Origin: an uncultured Clostridia bacterium
GTDB lineage: Bacteria > Bacillota > Clostridia > Christensenellales > CAG-917
Length of the DNA: 64,000 nucleotides
Assembly (NCBI GenBank): GCA_944332995.1
Contig: CALVKR010000007.1
Coordinates: 20,781-84,780, forward strand
Direction of reading: 5' to 3'
Positions within the stretch are counted from its first letter, which is position 1. Every line of letters begins with the position of its first letter. The translations under genes and the position numbers were made by a program. Under the pieces are notes generated by a model. It was not told the origin of the DNA, made no database searches, and saw only the letters and a program-made list of their open reading frames with translations. Positions 1 through 10,397 of this stretch are shown here, in pieces.

Positions 1-2
1 TT

Positions 3-1229
3 ATTTTTGTTTTGATAATGTTGCTCACCCTTTTTCAAGCGGCGATTTTTTCGGCAGCGATTTTTTCTCGTCAGGATTACCTCGTCGCGTTTGCTTTGGC
101 AAATAATTCGGATAACGGTATAATCGACGCAAAAAATACTTTCGCGCTCAATGTGGAGATAAAAGGCGAAACGATTCCGTTCGAGGCGATTTTCAACGAA
201 TCGGCCGCCAAAACGACAAAACGTTTCGGATATTTAAACACCTACAAAGCGGCTTTAAAGTTTGCCGACTGCGACAAAGCGGCGAATTTTATGTTTTTAA
301 ATTTGACGGCGTTTGCCGACGAGCTGAAAAAAAGCTACTGCTTGGAATATATTCCCACGTCCTACACTTTTAAATACGGCAACATAAGCTATATAAAAGG
401 ACGGGACGGCTTTAATTTTTCAAAATGCGACTTTTACGAATCTGTTTGCAAGGCGATAGACGCCGGGGCGGATATGGTAAAGATAGATATCGTCGAAAAA
501 AAAGCGGAAGATATTTTATCTTTTAAAAAGAGCCACTGTGTAAAAGGTAAATTTTCGACGGCGTTTTATACGAGCTCAAACGAGAGGGCGCACAACATAT
601 CGCTTGCCGCAAAAAAGATTGACGGGTACGTCATACTGCCCGGCGAAACGTTTTCCTTTAACGAGGTTGTGGGAAAGCGCACGAGAGAAAACGGATTTAA
701 AGACGCCAAAGTAATTTTAAACGGCGAATTTACCGACGGCGTGGGCGGAGGAACATGTCAGGTTTCAACGACGCTTTATAACTGCGCTCTTCTTTCCGAT
801 ATGCAGATAATCACTGTAAATCAGCATTCGTTGCCCGTATCATACGTTGCCCCGTCGTTCGACGCTATGGTGTCCGACAGCGCCGATTTAAAATTTACAA
901 ACACCTCCGATTTCCCCGTGACGGTGCATAGCTTTATCAAAGACAGAAATCTGTATTTTTATATGATAGGCGTTAAAGGCAGAGATATAAAACTCGTATC
1001 CGAAACGCTTGACGTCATACCGTATAAAACGCAGACAGTAACATCCGACGAGGTGACGGAGAATACGGTAAAGCGAAAGGGAAAAAACGGGCTGATATCG
1101 CAAGGGTATATCGAAGTTTCTGAGGGTGGAAAGGCTAAAAAAATCAAGATAAGAAAAAACACGTATAAGGCGCTCGACGAAATAATCTTGACCCCCAAAC
1201 AAGATTTGCTTATTGACTATCTCCCATAA
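3..1229 (+). CDS. VanW family protein (5' end outside window)
   Basis: The frame is open to the first base of the window, so the true start is probably upstream; TTG at 12 and ATG at 18 are internal possibilities. The N-terminus is hydrophobic (LIMLLTLFQAAIFSAAIF) and resembles the core of a signal peptide or anchor whose charged residues are cut off. A VanW domain occupies the middle, roughly residues 190-330, with the hallmark GGGTCQVSTTLYNCAL and a following NQHSLPVSYV stretch. The C-terminal 70 residues are lysine-rich and resemble the G5-like tail of these proteins. VanW proteins are extracytoplasmic and of unknown biochemical function, linked to cell-wall processes. The pgcA promoter overlaps the stop region. 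Confidence 0.85.
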   Translation: MFVLIMLLTLFQAAIFSAAIFSRQDYLVAFALANNSDNGIIDAKNTFALNVEIKGETIPFEAIFNESAAKTTKRFGYLNTYKAALKFADCDKAANFMFLNLTAFADELKKSYCLEYIPTSYTFKYGNISYIKGRDGFNFSKCDFYESVCKAIDAGADMVKIDIVEKKAEDILSFKKSHCVKGKFSTAFYTSSNERAHNISLAAKKIDGYVILPGETFSFNEVVGKRTRENGFKDAKVILNGEFTDGVGGGTCQVSTTLYNCALLSDMQIITVNQHSLPVSYVAPSFDAMVSDSADLKFTNTSDFPVTVHSFIKDRNLYFYMIGVKGRDIKLVSETLDVIPYKTQTVTSDEVTENTVKRKGKNGLISQGYIEVSEGGKAKKIKIRKNTYKALDEIILTPKQDLLIDYLP

Positions 1230-1240
1230 AATGGTATAAT
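1213..1240 (+). promoter_or_regulatory. sigma-A promoter for pgcA
   Basis: TTGACT at 1213-1218 and TATAAT at 1235-1240 with a 16-bp spacer, ending about 30 bp before the pgcA start. It lies across the end of the VanW gene. Confidence 0.7.
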
Positions 1241-1271
1241 TATTTTATACTAAATGATAGCGGAGGAACTT

Positions 1272-3014
1272 ATGTCATATCTCGATACTTATCAAAATTT
1301 TTTAGAAAGCCCTGAGCTTACCGAAGAAGAAAAGGCAAGGCTTTCGGAACTTACCGAAGAAGAAAAGAAAGAAATGTTTGCAATTCCGCTTGCATTCGGA
1401 ACGGCGGGAATGAGGGGCGTGCTCGACCAGGGCACGAACCGCATGAACCGCTTTACCGTGCGCAGAGCGACGGAGGGACTTGCAAACTATATAGAAACTT
1501 TAGGAGAACAGGCAAAACAGCAAGGCATCGTCATTTCATACGACACGAGGCGTATGTCGACGGAATTTGCCATCTTGGCGGCAAAGGTTTTGGACGCACA
1601 CAACATAAAAGTGTTTTTGTTTGAAAACGTCCGTCCCGTGCCCGTTTGCTCGTTTGCCATAAGGCATTTGAATGCGATAGCCGGTATTATGATTACCGCT
1701 TCGCACAATCCCAAAATTTACAACGGATACAAAGTATACGGCGAGGACGGCGCTCAAATGTCGCCCGAAGCCACTGCGAAAGTCGTTGAGTTTATCGACA
1801 AGCTCGACTATTTCGGAATTGCCGAAGCCGACGTCAAACTCGACAAGGAAAGCATTGTCGGCAAGGACAATTTAAAGGTGGACGCAAACGTCACGATAAT
1901 AGGAAAATCGGTCGACAACGCCTATTTCAAGGAGATACAAAAACTTTGCCTCTCCCCCGACGCCGTAAAGAAAGCGGGCAAAAACATTAAGATAGTTTAT
2001 ACCCCCATTCACGGAAGCGGATATATGCCTGTCACGACGATACTCGATATCATGAATATCCCCGTGACCGTCGTGCCCGAACAGGCAAAGCCGGACACGG
2101 AGTTTTCCACCGTCAAGGTGCCCAACCCCGAGGAGAGCGACGCCCTTAAGATGGCAATTGAACTTGCCGACAAGATAGGAAGCGATATCTGCATAGGCAC
2201 CGATCCCGACTGCGACAGAATGGGCGTGGCGATAAGAAACAGAGAGGGCAAATTCGTGCTTTTAAACGGCAACCAGATAGGTGCGCTCCTTTGCGACTAT
2301 ATCCTGCTCCGCCACAAGCAAAACGGCACCCTGCCCGCTAACGCCGCTATCGTCAAGACGATAGTTACCACCAATCTCGCAAACGAAATTGCCTCGTCAT
2401 ACGGAGTCAAAACTTTCGACGTATTGACAGGATTTAAGTTTATCGGCGAAAAAATCAAGGAATGGGAAAAGACGGGCGAATATACGTTTATGTTCGGCTA
2501 CGAGGAAAGCTACGGCTATCTGAGCGGCACGCACGCCAGAGATAAAGACGCCGTCGTCGCCTCTATGCTGTTTGCCGAAATGGCGTGCTTCTATGAGGCG
2601 AAAGGCTCGTCGGTGTTCGACCGCCTTATGGAGATTTTCGACACGTTCGGATATTATATCGAAAAATCCGTTTCTATCTTCTACGAAGGACTTGACGGAA
2701 TGGAAAAAATGAGCGCAATCATGGATAAGGCAAGAAGCACTGCGCTCGAAAAGATAGACGAAAAGAAAGTGCTTTCGACAAGCGACCTTTTAAATCAGAT
2801 AACAATAAACGCTGACGGCTCGAAAGAGGATACGCACCTGCCCAAGACAAACGCCATAAAGTGGAAACTTTCAGACGGCGATTGGGTATGCGTCCGCCCC
2901 TCCGGCACGGAACCAAAACTCAAAATTTACGTTGCCACCAAAGCAACCTCGTCGGATAAGGCAAACGCTTTAGCGGAAAAATACGTGGCGTTCATGAAAG
3001 CGTTTTTATCTTAA
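1272..3014 (+). CDS. pgcA: phosphoglucomutase/phosphomannomutase (alpha-D-phosphohexomutase)
   Basis: Cytoplasmic enzyme that interconverts hexose 1- and 6-phosphates, feeding UDP-glucose and wall polysaccharide synthesis. Of the two in-frame ATGs (1254, 1272) I choose 1272, because GGAGG at 1262-1266 lies 5 nt upstream of it and would be inside the longer form. The four family signatures are in order: phosphoserine loop TASHNP (near residue 144), metal loop GTDPDCDR, sugar-binding GYEESYGYL, and the C-terminal phosphate-binding RPSGTEPKLKIY. At 580 residues it matches the long Firmicute PgcA/PgmB type. It has its own promoter and a terminator 63 bp after the stop, so it is probably monocistronic. 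Confidence 0.94.
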   Translation: MSYLDTYQNFLESPELTEEEKARLSELTEEEKKEMFAIPLAFGTAGMRGVLDQGTNRMNRFTVRRATEGLANYIETLGEQAKQQGIVISYDTRRMSTEFAILAAKVLDAHNIKVFLFENVRPVPVCSFAIRHLNAIAGIMITASHNPKIYNGYKVYGEDGAQMSPEATAKVVEFIDKLDYFGIAEADVKLDKESIVGKDNLKVDANVTIIGKSVDNAYFKEIQKLCLSPDAVKKAGKNIKIVYTPIHGSGYMPVTTILDIMNIPVTVVPEQAKPDTEFSTVKVPNPEESDALKMAIELADKIGSDICIGTDPDCDRMGVAIRNREGKFVLLNGNQIGALLCDYILLRHKQNGTLPANAAIVKTIVTTNLANEIASSYGVKTFDVLTGFKFIGEKIKEWEKTGEYTFMFGYEESYGYLSGTHARDKDAVVASMLFAEMACFYEAKGSSVFDRLMEIFDTFGYYIEKSVSIFYEGLDGMEKMSAIMDKARSTALEKIDEKKVLSTSDLLNQITINADGSKEDTHLPKTNAIKWKLSDGDWVCVRPSGTEPKLKIYVATKATSSDKANALAEKYVAFMKAFLS

Positions 3015-3076
3015 CGCAGGGTGTGACCGCTTTTTGCAAAATTGAATACCGCCGTCAAAACGGCAAAAAGTAAAAT

Positions 3077-3102
3077 AAAAAAGCGCCAAAAGGCGCTTTT
3101 TT
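3077..3102 (+). terminator. intrinsic terminator after pgcA (bidirectional)
   Basis: Stem AAGCGCC/GGCGCTT with an AAAA loop, flanked by A and T tracts on both sides. It serves pgcA on the plus strand and could also stop the convergent lipoprotein gene. Confidence 0.85.
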
Positions 3103-3211
3103 AAATGCTAAATTAAATTTTGCGGTTTTGCTTTTATCGCTTTTTCCGATTTTATTTTACCGCCTGTTTTTACTGCCTCTCTTTACTTTTTTTCAGACGC
3201 TTGTTTTATAT

Positions 3212-4021
3212 TTATTTTTCCACCGCTTCCGACTCGAATGCTTTTACCTCGTCGGGAACGGAAGTCAATGCGCTTTTGTTTACATTTTTGATGAGGAGCG
3301 AATAGTCTTTAACCGTCTTGCCGTCCTCTATAAAATGAAACATAACGCCGAAGCTATCGTCTTCGATGATAAGTTCCGCAGTGGTGCCTTTCATGGTCTT
3401 CGGGACAATTTTGCCCTCTTCATAGAAAAGATAATCGTAGATATACATATAAAAAAGATTATTCGACTTTATCTTATACGAAGCGAACTCGTTAAAACTC
3501 TCGTTGCCGAGAAGTCCCAAAGTAAACTCTATAGGCTTCGTGGGGGCTTTCTTCTCCGCCGATTTAAGCACAAAATTTCCGCTTTCGTTCTTTATAGGCG
3601 CACCGTTTTCACCGATTGTATAATTATTAAGCGAAATAAGATATTCGACAGAATCGCTCTGATAAATATATTCTTTCATAGTATAGGTTTCGCCGTCTTT
3701 TGTGTTTATTGTTTCTGCATAGGTTATGTCGGTTTCGTTGTCGACAACTATCGAAAGCACTTGCGACCACACAACGGGGCTGTCAGGATTGGAAACGTCG
3801 TAATCTTTTTCCTCGGTGACTATCGTATAGTTTTTAGCGGAATCGATAACTCCGTAAAGATAGTCGAAAGTCATGTCTTCGTAAAAGGTTTTTTCAGTCG
3901 TGTCCGCACCTCCCTTGTCGGGATTCGTGCCGCCCGGTACGTTATCGCAGGCAACGAAAATAACTGCGGTCAAAGAGACGACCAAAACGACCGATAATAA
4001 AAATAAAAATTTCTTCTTCAT
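3212..4021 (-). CDS. hypothetical lipoprotein
   Basis: 269 residues. Signal peptide MKKKFLFLLSVVLVVSLTAV followed by the lipobox FVAC, with Cys near residue 25, so it should be lipid-anchored outside the membrane. The rest is a beta-rich, acidic domain with no motif I recognise. The start ATG is preceded by AAGGAGATAAAA. It stands alone between pgcA (convergent) and carB. It shares its ACDN lipobox style with several other lipoproteins in the window, but I see no sequence relationship beyond the signal. Confidence 0.8.
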   Translation of the reverse strand: MKKKFLFLLSVVLVVSLTAVIFVACDNVPGGTNPDKGGADTTEKTFYEDMTFDYLYGVIDSAKNYTIVTEEKDYDVSNPDSPVVWSQVLSIVVDNETDITYAETINTKDGETYTMKEYIYQSDSVEYLISLNNYTIGENGAPIKNESGNFVLKSAEKKAPTKPIEFTLGLLGNESFNEFASYKIKSNNLFYMYIYDYLFYEEGKIVPKTMKGTTAELIIEDDSFGVMFHFIEDGKTVKDYSLLIKNVNKSALTSVPDEVKAFESEAVEK

Positions 4022-4187
4022 TTTTATCTCCTTACAAGTTTTATGTACTCATTTTACACTAAACAGCCAAAAAGGCAACCTTTTGAGTATATTTAGATTG
4101 CCTTTGTTTTGCCTGCCCTTTCGGTTGACAGTCGGATTATGCTTTCAGCTTAGCCGATTATGTATTCAGATTAAAGTCGAAACGAAA

Positions 4188-7100
4188 TCATTCCGCATCG
4201 ATAGTGGAAACGTTCATCGTTATTTCCTCGAGCACGTCAAGCAAAACTCTTACCGTATCGAGCGACGTGAACACCGTCACGTTGTTTTCGACGGCGCATT
4301 GCCTTATCTGAGAGCCGTCCGAAAGCCTGTGTTCCGAACGGACGTCTCTTGTGTTTATGACGTACGTGACGTATCCCTGCCGTATCGAGTCGAGCATATC
4401 GGTAGAGCCTTCGCTTATCTTTTTTCTTATCCTCGTTTTAATGCCGTTGCTCTTTAAAAACTTTGCCGTTCCCTCGGTGGCTTCTATGTTGAAGCCGAGA
4501 TTGTAAAAACGCCTGATCAGAGGAAGCGCTTCCGGTTTGTCGTCGTCGGCGATGGTGATGAGCACCGTTCCGTAGTTTTGCACCTTTACGCCTGCCGCCG
4601 CAAGCGCTTTATACAGCGCTCTCGTCAACGTCTTGTCGTATCCTATCGCCTCGCCCGTCGATTTCATTTCGGGTGAGAGATGCGAATCCATTCCCCTCAG
4701 TTTTGCAAACGAGAAGGCGGGCACTTTGACGTACCAACGCTTTTTCTCGTCGGGATAAATTTTGTCGAATCCCTGCTCCTTCAAGCTCTTGCCCAAAATA
4801 ACGAGCGTGGCAATATCCGCAATGGGATAACCCGTCGCCTTCGACAAAAACGGAACGGTCCTCGACGAACGTGGATTGACTTCGATTATGAACACCTTTT
4901 CGTCTTTATCGACGATAAACTGAATGTTGTAAAGTCCCTTAATGCCTATGCCTCTGCCAAGTTTCAAGGTGTAGTCCAAAATGGTATCTTTTACCTTTTG
5001 AGATATGCTGAAAGTGGGATAAACGCTTATCGAGTCGCCCGAATGTACGCCCGTCCTTTCCACAAGCTCCATAATGCCGGGGACGAAGACGTCCTTGCCG
5101 TCGCATACGGCGTCAACCTCCACTTCCTTTCCGCTGATATATTTATCCACCAAAACGGGTTTATCCTCATCGATTTCAACCGCCGTTTTGAGATAATGGC
5201 GAAGCTGCTGTTCGTTTGCTACAATACGCATTGCCCTGCCGCCCAAAACAAAGCTCGGACGTACGAGCACGGGATAACCTATCTCGCCTGCCGCCTTTAT
5301 ACCTTCTTCTATATCGGTGACGGCTCTGCCCTTAGGCTGCGGAATTTTGAGCGACACCAAAAGTTTTTCAAAGGCGTCGCGGTTTTCCGCCTTTTCGATT
5401 GCGGCGCAGTCGGTGCCTATGATATTGACGCCCCTGTCGGTAAGCGGCTGAGCAAGATTTATAGCCGTCTGACCGCCAAGCGAAGCTATTACTCCTTCAG
5501 GCTTTTCAAATTCAATCACGTTCATGACATCCTCTACGCAGAGAGGCTCGAAATAAAGTTTGTCGGACGTGGTATAATCCGTCGAAACGGTTTCGGGGTT
5601 GTTGTTTACGATTATCGCTTCGTAGCCTGCCGCCTTGATGGTCTTTACCGCATGAACGGTGGAGTAGTCAAATTCGACGCCCTGACCTATACGGATAGGT
5701 CCGCTTCCCAAAACGACTATTTTTTTGTTGCCTGAAACAACCGATTCGTTTTGCTTTTCGTAAGTGGAATAAAAATAAGGGATATAGCTGTCAAACTCGG
5801 AAGCACAGCTGTCAATCATTTTGTATACGGGACGTATTCCCTCTTTTTTGCGGAAATTATAAACGCTAAGCTCGTCCGTCTGCCAAAGTCTTGCCACCGC
5901 CCTGTCCGAAAAGCCAAACGACTTTGCTTCCCGTAAAAGCCGGGTATCCCATTTACCCGAGGCAAGTTTTTCCTCTATCTCGATGATATGCGCTATTTTC
6001 CCTATGAAAAACACGTCGATTTTTGTAGCTAAAGCAATCTCTTTCGGCGACGCTTTAAGCCTTAAAAGCCTTGCTATGGCATATATGCGGTCGTCCGTGC
6101 CTCTTTCGATATATTCAAACAGTTCCGCTTTCGACATAGAATCGAATTTTGCCATATACACGTGGTCTACGCCTATCTCAAGGGAGCGGACGGCTTTTAA
6201 AAGGCTTTCCTCTATCGTTCTGCCCACGCTCATGACCTCGCCCGTGGCTTTCATCTGAGTGCCGAGGCGATTGTTTGCGTCCTCGAATTTGTCAAACGGA
6301 AAACGCGGCATTTTGGTTACCACATAGTCGAGGGAGGGCTCGAAAGAAGCGGGAGTATTGGCAAGCATTATCTCGTCGAGGTTCATTCCTATACCAATCT
6401 TTGCCGATACTCTTGCAATGGGATATCCGCTGGCTTTACTCGCAAGCGCAGAAGAACGGCTGACCCTCGGATTGACTTCTATAAGGTAGTATTGAAAGGA
6501 TTTCGGATCTAAAGCAAACTGAACGTTGCAACCGCCCTTTATCTTTAACGCTCTGATTATCTTGAGCGCCGACGACCTTAGCATCTGATATTCTCTGTTG
6601 GTGAGCGTCTGCGACGGACAAAACACAATCGAATCCCCGGTATGAATTCCCACAGGGTCGAAGTTTTCCATATTACATATGGCGATTGCCGTGTCGTTGG
6701 CGTCTCGCATGACCTCGTATTCAATCTCCTTAAAGCCCTTTATCGATTTTTCGACGAGCACCTGGTGAGTGGGCGACAGATACAAAGCGTTTTTGATTAT
6801 CTCCAAAAATTCCGTTTCGTTGTCGGCAAAACCGCCGCCCGTGCCGCCCAAAGTAAAGGCAGGTCTTAAAACGACGGGATATCCTATCTTCTTTACCGCC
6901 TCCAAGCCTTCCTCGACGGAATTTGCGATTTCCGACGGCAAAACGGGTTCGCCCAGTCTTTGGCAAAGCTCTTTGAACAGTTCCCTGTCCTCCGCCATTT
7001 CTATGCTTTCGCTGCTCGTTCCCAAAAGCTCCACTCGGCATTCTTTGAGTATACCCTTCTTTTCAAGCTGCATGGCAATATTGAGCCCCGTCTGTCCGCC

Positions 7101-7370
7101 GATGCCGGGGATTATGGCGTCCGGTCTTTCGTATCTGATTATTCTTGCGACGTATTCGAGCGTCAACGGCTCCATATAAACTTTATCCGCTATCGAAGTG
7201 TCCGTCATTATGGTGGCAGGGTTCGAGTTGCAAAGCACAACCTCATAGCCCTCCTCTTTCAAGGCAAGACACGCCTGCGTCCCCGCATAGTCGAATTCCG
7301 CCGCCTGACCTATAACGATAGGTCCGCTGCCTATAACAAGTATCTTTTTTAAGTCTTCTCTTTTGGGCAT
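4188..7370 (-). CDS. carB: carbamoyl-phosphate synthase large subunit
   Basis: Synthesises carbamoyl phosphate from bicarbonate, 2 ATP and ammonia delivered by CarA, for pyrimidines and arginine. At 1060 residues it has the full family length. The two homologous ATP-grasp halves each begin with an ATP-binding GSGPI.IGQ motif: [20 protein letters not shown] near the N-terminus and [20 protein letters not shown] near residue 560. The C-terminal 140 residues form the MGS-like allosteric domain. The ATG directly follows the carA stop (TAAATG), so translation is probably coupled. It is the last gene of pyrG-carA-carB. Confidence 0.97.
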   Translation of the reverse strand: MPKREDLKKILVIGSGPIVIGQAAEFDYAGTQACLALKEEGYEVVLCNSNPATIMTDTSIADKVYMEPLTLEYVARIIRYERPDAIIPGIGGQTGLNIAMQLEKKGILKECRVELLGTSSESIEMAEDRELFKELCQRLGEPVLPSEIANSVEEGLEAVKKIGYPVVLRPAFTLGGTGGGFADNETEFLEIIKNALYLSPTHQVLVEKSIKGFKEIEYEVMRDANDTAIAICNMENFDPVGIHTGDSIVFCPSQTLTNREYQMLRSSALKIIRALKIKGGCNVQFALDPKSFQYYLIEVNPRVSRSSALASKASGYPIARVSAKIGIGMNLDEIMLANTPASFEPSLDYVVTKMPRFPFDKFEDANNRLGTQMKATGEVMSVGRTIEESLLKAVRSLEIGVDHVYMAKFDSMSKAELFEYIERGTDDRIYAIARLLRLKASPKEIALATKIDVFFIGKIAHIIEIEEKLASGKWDTRLLREAKSFGFSDRAVARLWQTDELSVYNFRKKEGIRPVYKMIDSCASEFDSYIPYFYSTYEKQNESVVSGNKKIVVLGSGPIRIGQGVEFDYSTVHAVKTIKAAGYEAIIVNNNPETVSTDYTTSDKLYFEPLCVEDVMNVIEFEKPEGVIASLGGQTAINLAQPLTDRGVNIIGTDCAAIEKAENRDAFEKLLVSLKIPQPKGRAVTDIEEGIKAAGEIGYPVLVRPSFVLGGRAMRIVANEQQLRHYLKTAVEIDEDKPVLVDKYISGKEVEVDAVCDGKDVFVPGIMELVERTGVHSGDSISVYPTFSISQKVKDTILDYTLKLGRGIGIKGLYNIQFIVDKDEKVFIIEVNPRSSRTVPFLSKATGYPIADIATLVILGKSLKEQGFDKIYPDEKKRWYVKVPAFSFAKLRGMDSHLSPEMKSTGEAIGYDKTLTRALYKALAAAGVKVQNYGTVLITIADDDKPEALPLIRRFYNLGFNIEATEGTAKFLKSNGIKTRIRKKISEGSTDMLDSIRQGYVTYVINTRDVRSEHRLSDGSQIRQCAVENNVTVFTSLDTVRVLLDVLEEITMNVSTIDAE

Positions 7371-8456
7371 TTATCTTTTCTCCTTCATTGAAAGGATGAA
7401 TTTATCAAACAAATATGAGCTGTCGCAAGGACCGGGACAGCTTTCGGGGTGATATTGCACGCTGAAAACGTTGTCCTCTTTACACTCTACGCCCTCCACC
7501 GTGTTGTCGAGAATGTTGACGTGCGTTACTGTGAGCGGCGTGCCCTCTAAGCTCTTGGCGTCAACGGCATAAGAGTGGTTTTGCGACGTAACCTCAACCT
7601 TTGAGTTTTCGAGATTGCGGACGGGGTGGTTGCCTCCCCTGTGTCCGAATTTGAGTTTATACGTCTTTGCGCCGTATGCGAGCGATATGAGCTGATGACC
7701 GAGGCAAATTCCGAAAACGGGATACTTTCCCTTTATTTTTTTAATTAGCTCGATGACGGGCACGACGTCGGTAGGGTCGCCGGGGCCGTTTGAAAAAAAC
7801 ACGCCGTCGGGTTTAATTTTAGCAATCTCCTCCGCCGTCGTGTTCCAAGGAACGACAATGACGTCGCACTCTCTTTCGTTTAAAGAGCGGACGATATTAA
7901 GTTTGATTCCGCAATCGACAGCCACCACTTTATACTTTGCTCCCTTGACTTTCGATTCCCACGACTTTTTACAGCTTACGCGGCTGACAGCGTCGGTTTT
8001 GAGCGGAGTGTTTTTTAAAATTTCCAACGCCTTATCTATAGGCGTATCCGCACTCGTGATGAGCACCTTTCTGCTTCCGAAATCTCTTATCGAACGGGTG
8101 AGCTGACGGGTGTCTATTCCGCTTATGCCGGCAACGTTATATTTTTTCATAACGTGGTCGAGGGTCGCAACGCTTCCGAAATTCGACGGCTCGTCGTTGT
8201 ACTCTTTGACCACGAGGCCTCCAATCGTCGGCGTTTTCGTTTCGTAGTCCCACTCCGTCATTCCGTAGTTGCCTATAAGCGGATAAGTCATAACAACCGT
8301 CTGATAAGTATAAGAAGGGTCGGATACAATTTCTTGATATCCAACCATAGAAGTGTTAAAAACTATTTCCGTTACCTTTTCGCTTTTGGCGCCGAAATAA
8401 TAGCCGAAGTATTCGCTTTTGTCCTCAAAAACAAGTTTTGCGTCAAATTTTTTCAT
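7371..8456 (-). CDS. carA: carbamoyl-phosphate synthase small subunit
   Basis: Glutaminase subunit that hydrolyses glutamine and channels NH3 to CarB. The N-terminal small-subunit domain is followed by a class I glutamine amidotransferase domain with nucleophile elbow [15 protein letters not shown] and catalytic His/Glu in [10 protein letters not shown]. 361 residues is normal. The start overlaps the pyrG stop by 4 bp (ATGA), and the stop abuts carB. Coupling CTP synthase to CPSase puts two glutamine-dependent pyrimidine steps in one transcript. Confidence 0.97.
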   Translation of the reverse strand: MKKFDAKLVFEDKSEYFGYYFGAKSEKVTEIVFNTSMVGYQEIVSDPSYTYQTVVMTYPLIGNYGMTEWDYETKTPTIGGLVVKEYNDEPSNFGSVATLDHVMKKYNVAGISGIDTRQLTRSIRDFGSRKVLITSADTPIDKALEILKNTPLKTDAVSRVSCKKSWESKVKGAKYKVVAVDCGIKLNIVRSLNERECDVIVVPWNTTAEEIAKIKPDGVFFSNGPGDPTDVVPVIELIKKIKGKYPVFGICLGHQLISLAYGAKTYKLKFGHRGGNHPVRNLENSKVEVTSQNHSYAVDAKSLEGTPLTVTHVNILDNTVEGVECKEDNVFSVQYHPESCPGPCDSSYLFDKFILSMKEKR

Positions 8457-10066
8457 TGTGACCTCTTTTGTCTTATATCCAATCCCGCACTCAGAAACGC
8501 TTTAAAAAGCGGATGCGGTTTGTTTGGTCTGCTTTTAAATTCCGGGTGAAACTGCACGCCCAGATAAAACGGCATGTCGCTTATTTCCACCGCTTCCACA
8601 AGACGGTTGTCGGGCGACGTTCCGCACACGGTGAGCCCCGCATTTTCAAATTGCTGTCTATAATCGTTGTTAAACTCGTAGCGGTGGCGGTGTCTTTCGT
8701 CTATCTTATCCGAGCCGTAACATTTTCTCATGACCGTTTTTGAAACTATATCGCAAGGATAGCTGCCAAGCCTCAGCGTTCCGCCCTTGCCTATCTCGTC
8801 GCTCTGTCCCGGCATAAAATCGATTACCTTGTGAGCGCAATCTTTGTCAAATTCACCCGAGTTTGCGTCTAAAAATCCCAAAACGTCCCTTGCGTATTCG
8901 ATGACGGCGATTTGCATTCCTAAGCATATTCCGAAATACGGAACGCCGTTTTCTCTTGCATATTTTGCGGCAAGAATCATTCCCTCTATTCCTCTTTGAC
9001 CAAATCCGCCGGGAACGATTATTGCGTCCACTCCGCCGAGCGCCAACTCGACAGTTTCGTCGGTGAGCGTTTCGGAATCTATCCACTTTATCTCCACGTC
9101 GGAATCGAGCGAATACGCCGCATGCTTCAACGCTTCCGATACGGACAGATAGGCGTCGTGCAAACGCACGTATTTACCTACCAATCCCACCGTTATATTT
9201 TGCTTCCTGTTTTTTATCTTGTCAATCATTTGACGCCATTCTTTGAGGTTTGGTTCTTTAGTTTTTATCGCAAGCTCACGGCAGACTATTCCCGAAAAGT
9301 TTTGCTTTTCCAGCATTAGCGGCGCCTCGTATAAAACGGGGATAGTCATATTTTCAAAAACGCAGTCCGGCTTGACGTTGCAAAAGAGGGATATCTTGTC
9401 GAATATGCTCTTTTCCAAAGGCTCGTCGCACCTGAGCACTATTATATCGGGATTTATACCCATGCCCAAAAGCTCCTTTACCGAGTGCTGTGTGGGCTTG
9501 GATTTATGCTCGTCGCTTCCCCTAAGATAGGGAACGAGCGTAACGTGAATAAACAAACTGTTTTCCCTGCCCACCTCGAGGGATATCTGCCTTACCGCCT
9601 CTATGAAGGGCTGCGACTCTATATCGCCTATCGTTCCGCCGATTTCCGTGATGACTACGTCTGCGTCCGTCTTTTTGGCGACGGCGTAAACAAACTGTTT
9701 TATCTCGTCCGTGACGTGAGGAATAACCTGAATGGTAGAGCCTAAATATTCTCCACGCCTTTCTTTGTTTAAAACGTTCCAATAAATCTTGCCCGTCGTA
9801 AGGTTGGAATATTTATTGAGATTCTCGTCTATAAACCTTTCGTAGTGTCCGAGGTCGAGATCCGTTTCCGCCCCGTCCTCGGTGACGAACACCTCGCCGT
9901 GTTGATACGGGCTCATCGTGCCCGGGTCAACGTTGATATATGGGTCGAGTTTCTGTGCCGCAACCTTCAAACCTCTCGCCTTTAAAAGTCTGCCCAGCGA
10001 TGCCGCCGTTATACCTTTGCCGAGTCCCGAAACGACTCCCCCCGTCACAAATATATATTTTGTCAT
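8453..10066 (-). CDS. pyrG: CTP synthase
   Basis: Converts UTP to CTP using glutamine and ATP. N-terminal amidoligase domain starts [18 protein letters not shown] (P-loop). C-terminal class I GATase has nucleophile elbow [12 protein letters not shown] and FHPE near the end. 537 residues matches the family. SD AAGGAGAGG precedes the ATG. A short hairpin (TTCCG/CGGAA) sits just upstream of the SD. I did not find the C-tract and terminator arrangement that controls pyrG by reiterative transcription in some Firmicutes. Confidence 0.97.
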   Translation of the reverse strand: MTKYIFVTGGVVSGLGKGITAASLGRLLKARGLKVAAQKLDPYINVDPGTMSPYQHGEVFVTEDGAETDLDLGHYERFIDENLNKYSNLTTGKIYWNVLNKERRGEYLGSTIQVIPHVTDEIKQFVYAVAKKTDADVVITEIGGTIGDIESQPFIEAVRQISLEVGRENSLFIHVTLVPYLRGSDEHKSKPTQHSVKELLGMGINPDIIVLRCDEPLEKSIFDKISLFCNVKPDCVFENMTIPVLYEAPLMLEKQNFSGIVCRELAIKTKEPNLKEWRQMIDKIKNRKQNITVGLVGKYVRLHDAYLSVSEALKHAAYSLDSDVEIKWIDSETLTDETVELALGGVDAIIVPGGFGQRGIEGMILAAKYARENGVPYFGICLGMQIAVIEYARDVLGFLDANSGEFDKDCAHKVIDFMPGQSDEIGKGGTLRLGSYPCDIVSKTVMRKCYGSDKIDERHRHRYEFNNDYRQQFENAGLTVCGTSPDNRLVEAVEISDMPFYLGVQFHPEFKSRPNKPHPLFKAFLSAGLDIRQKRSQ

Positions 10067-10397
10067 ATCCTCTCCTTTTCCGTAACTTGCGGAACGCTTT
10101 AACTTTTCTTTCAGATTTATCTTTGTCGTTTATATCGTTTGCTTTATTTTTCTATATTGTTTGTTCTGTCTTTGTTCTTTTAGCTATATATTGCTTGTCT
10201 GATTTTCTTGTAGCGCTTTTATGTCCAAGCCGTTTGCTTCGCCTGTTTTATATTTTATATCGTCTTTCAGATATTTTTATCTTGTTTTCCATTTATTGAG
10301 TTTTCGTCTTCCGATTGCCCTTTTTTACGCTTTGATAAAGGTGCATTTGCGTTTTTGCCCGCAAAATGCCGCTTTACTCTTTGGGCGCATGCCGACT
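10067..10397 (-). other. asnB-pyrG intergenic region
   Basis: 331 bp, with the minus strand purine-rich. It holds a hairpin at 10343-10369 (GCATTTGCG/CGCAAAATGC, one bulge) with no clear U-tract, perhaps the weak 3' end of asnB. No confident promoter could be placed for pyrG, although its minus-strand leader has several TATA-like stretches around 10185-10195. No ORF looks real here. Confidence 0.4.

Noticed and set aside
3128..3997. 289-residue plus-strand ORF
   Set aside because: Mirror of the lipoprotein on the minus strand; no SD and an Arg/Phe/Tyr-rich composition typical of antisense frames.
4680..5735. 351-residue plus-strand ORF
   Set aside because: Antisense to carB, with no start signals or family features.
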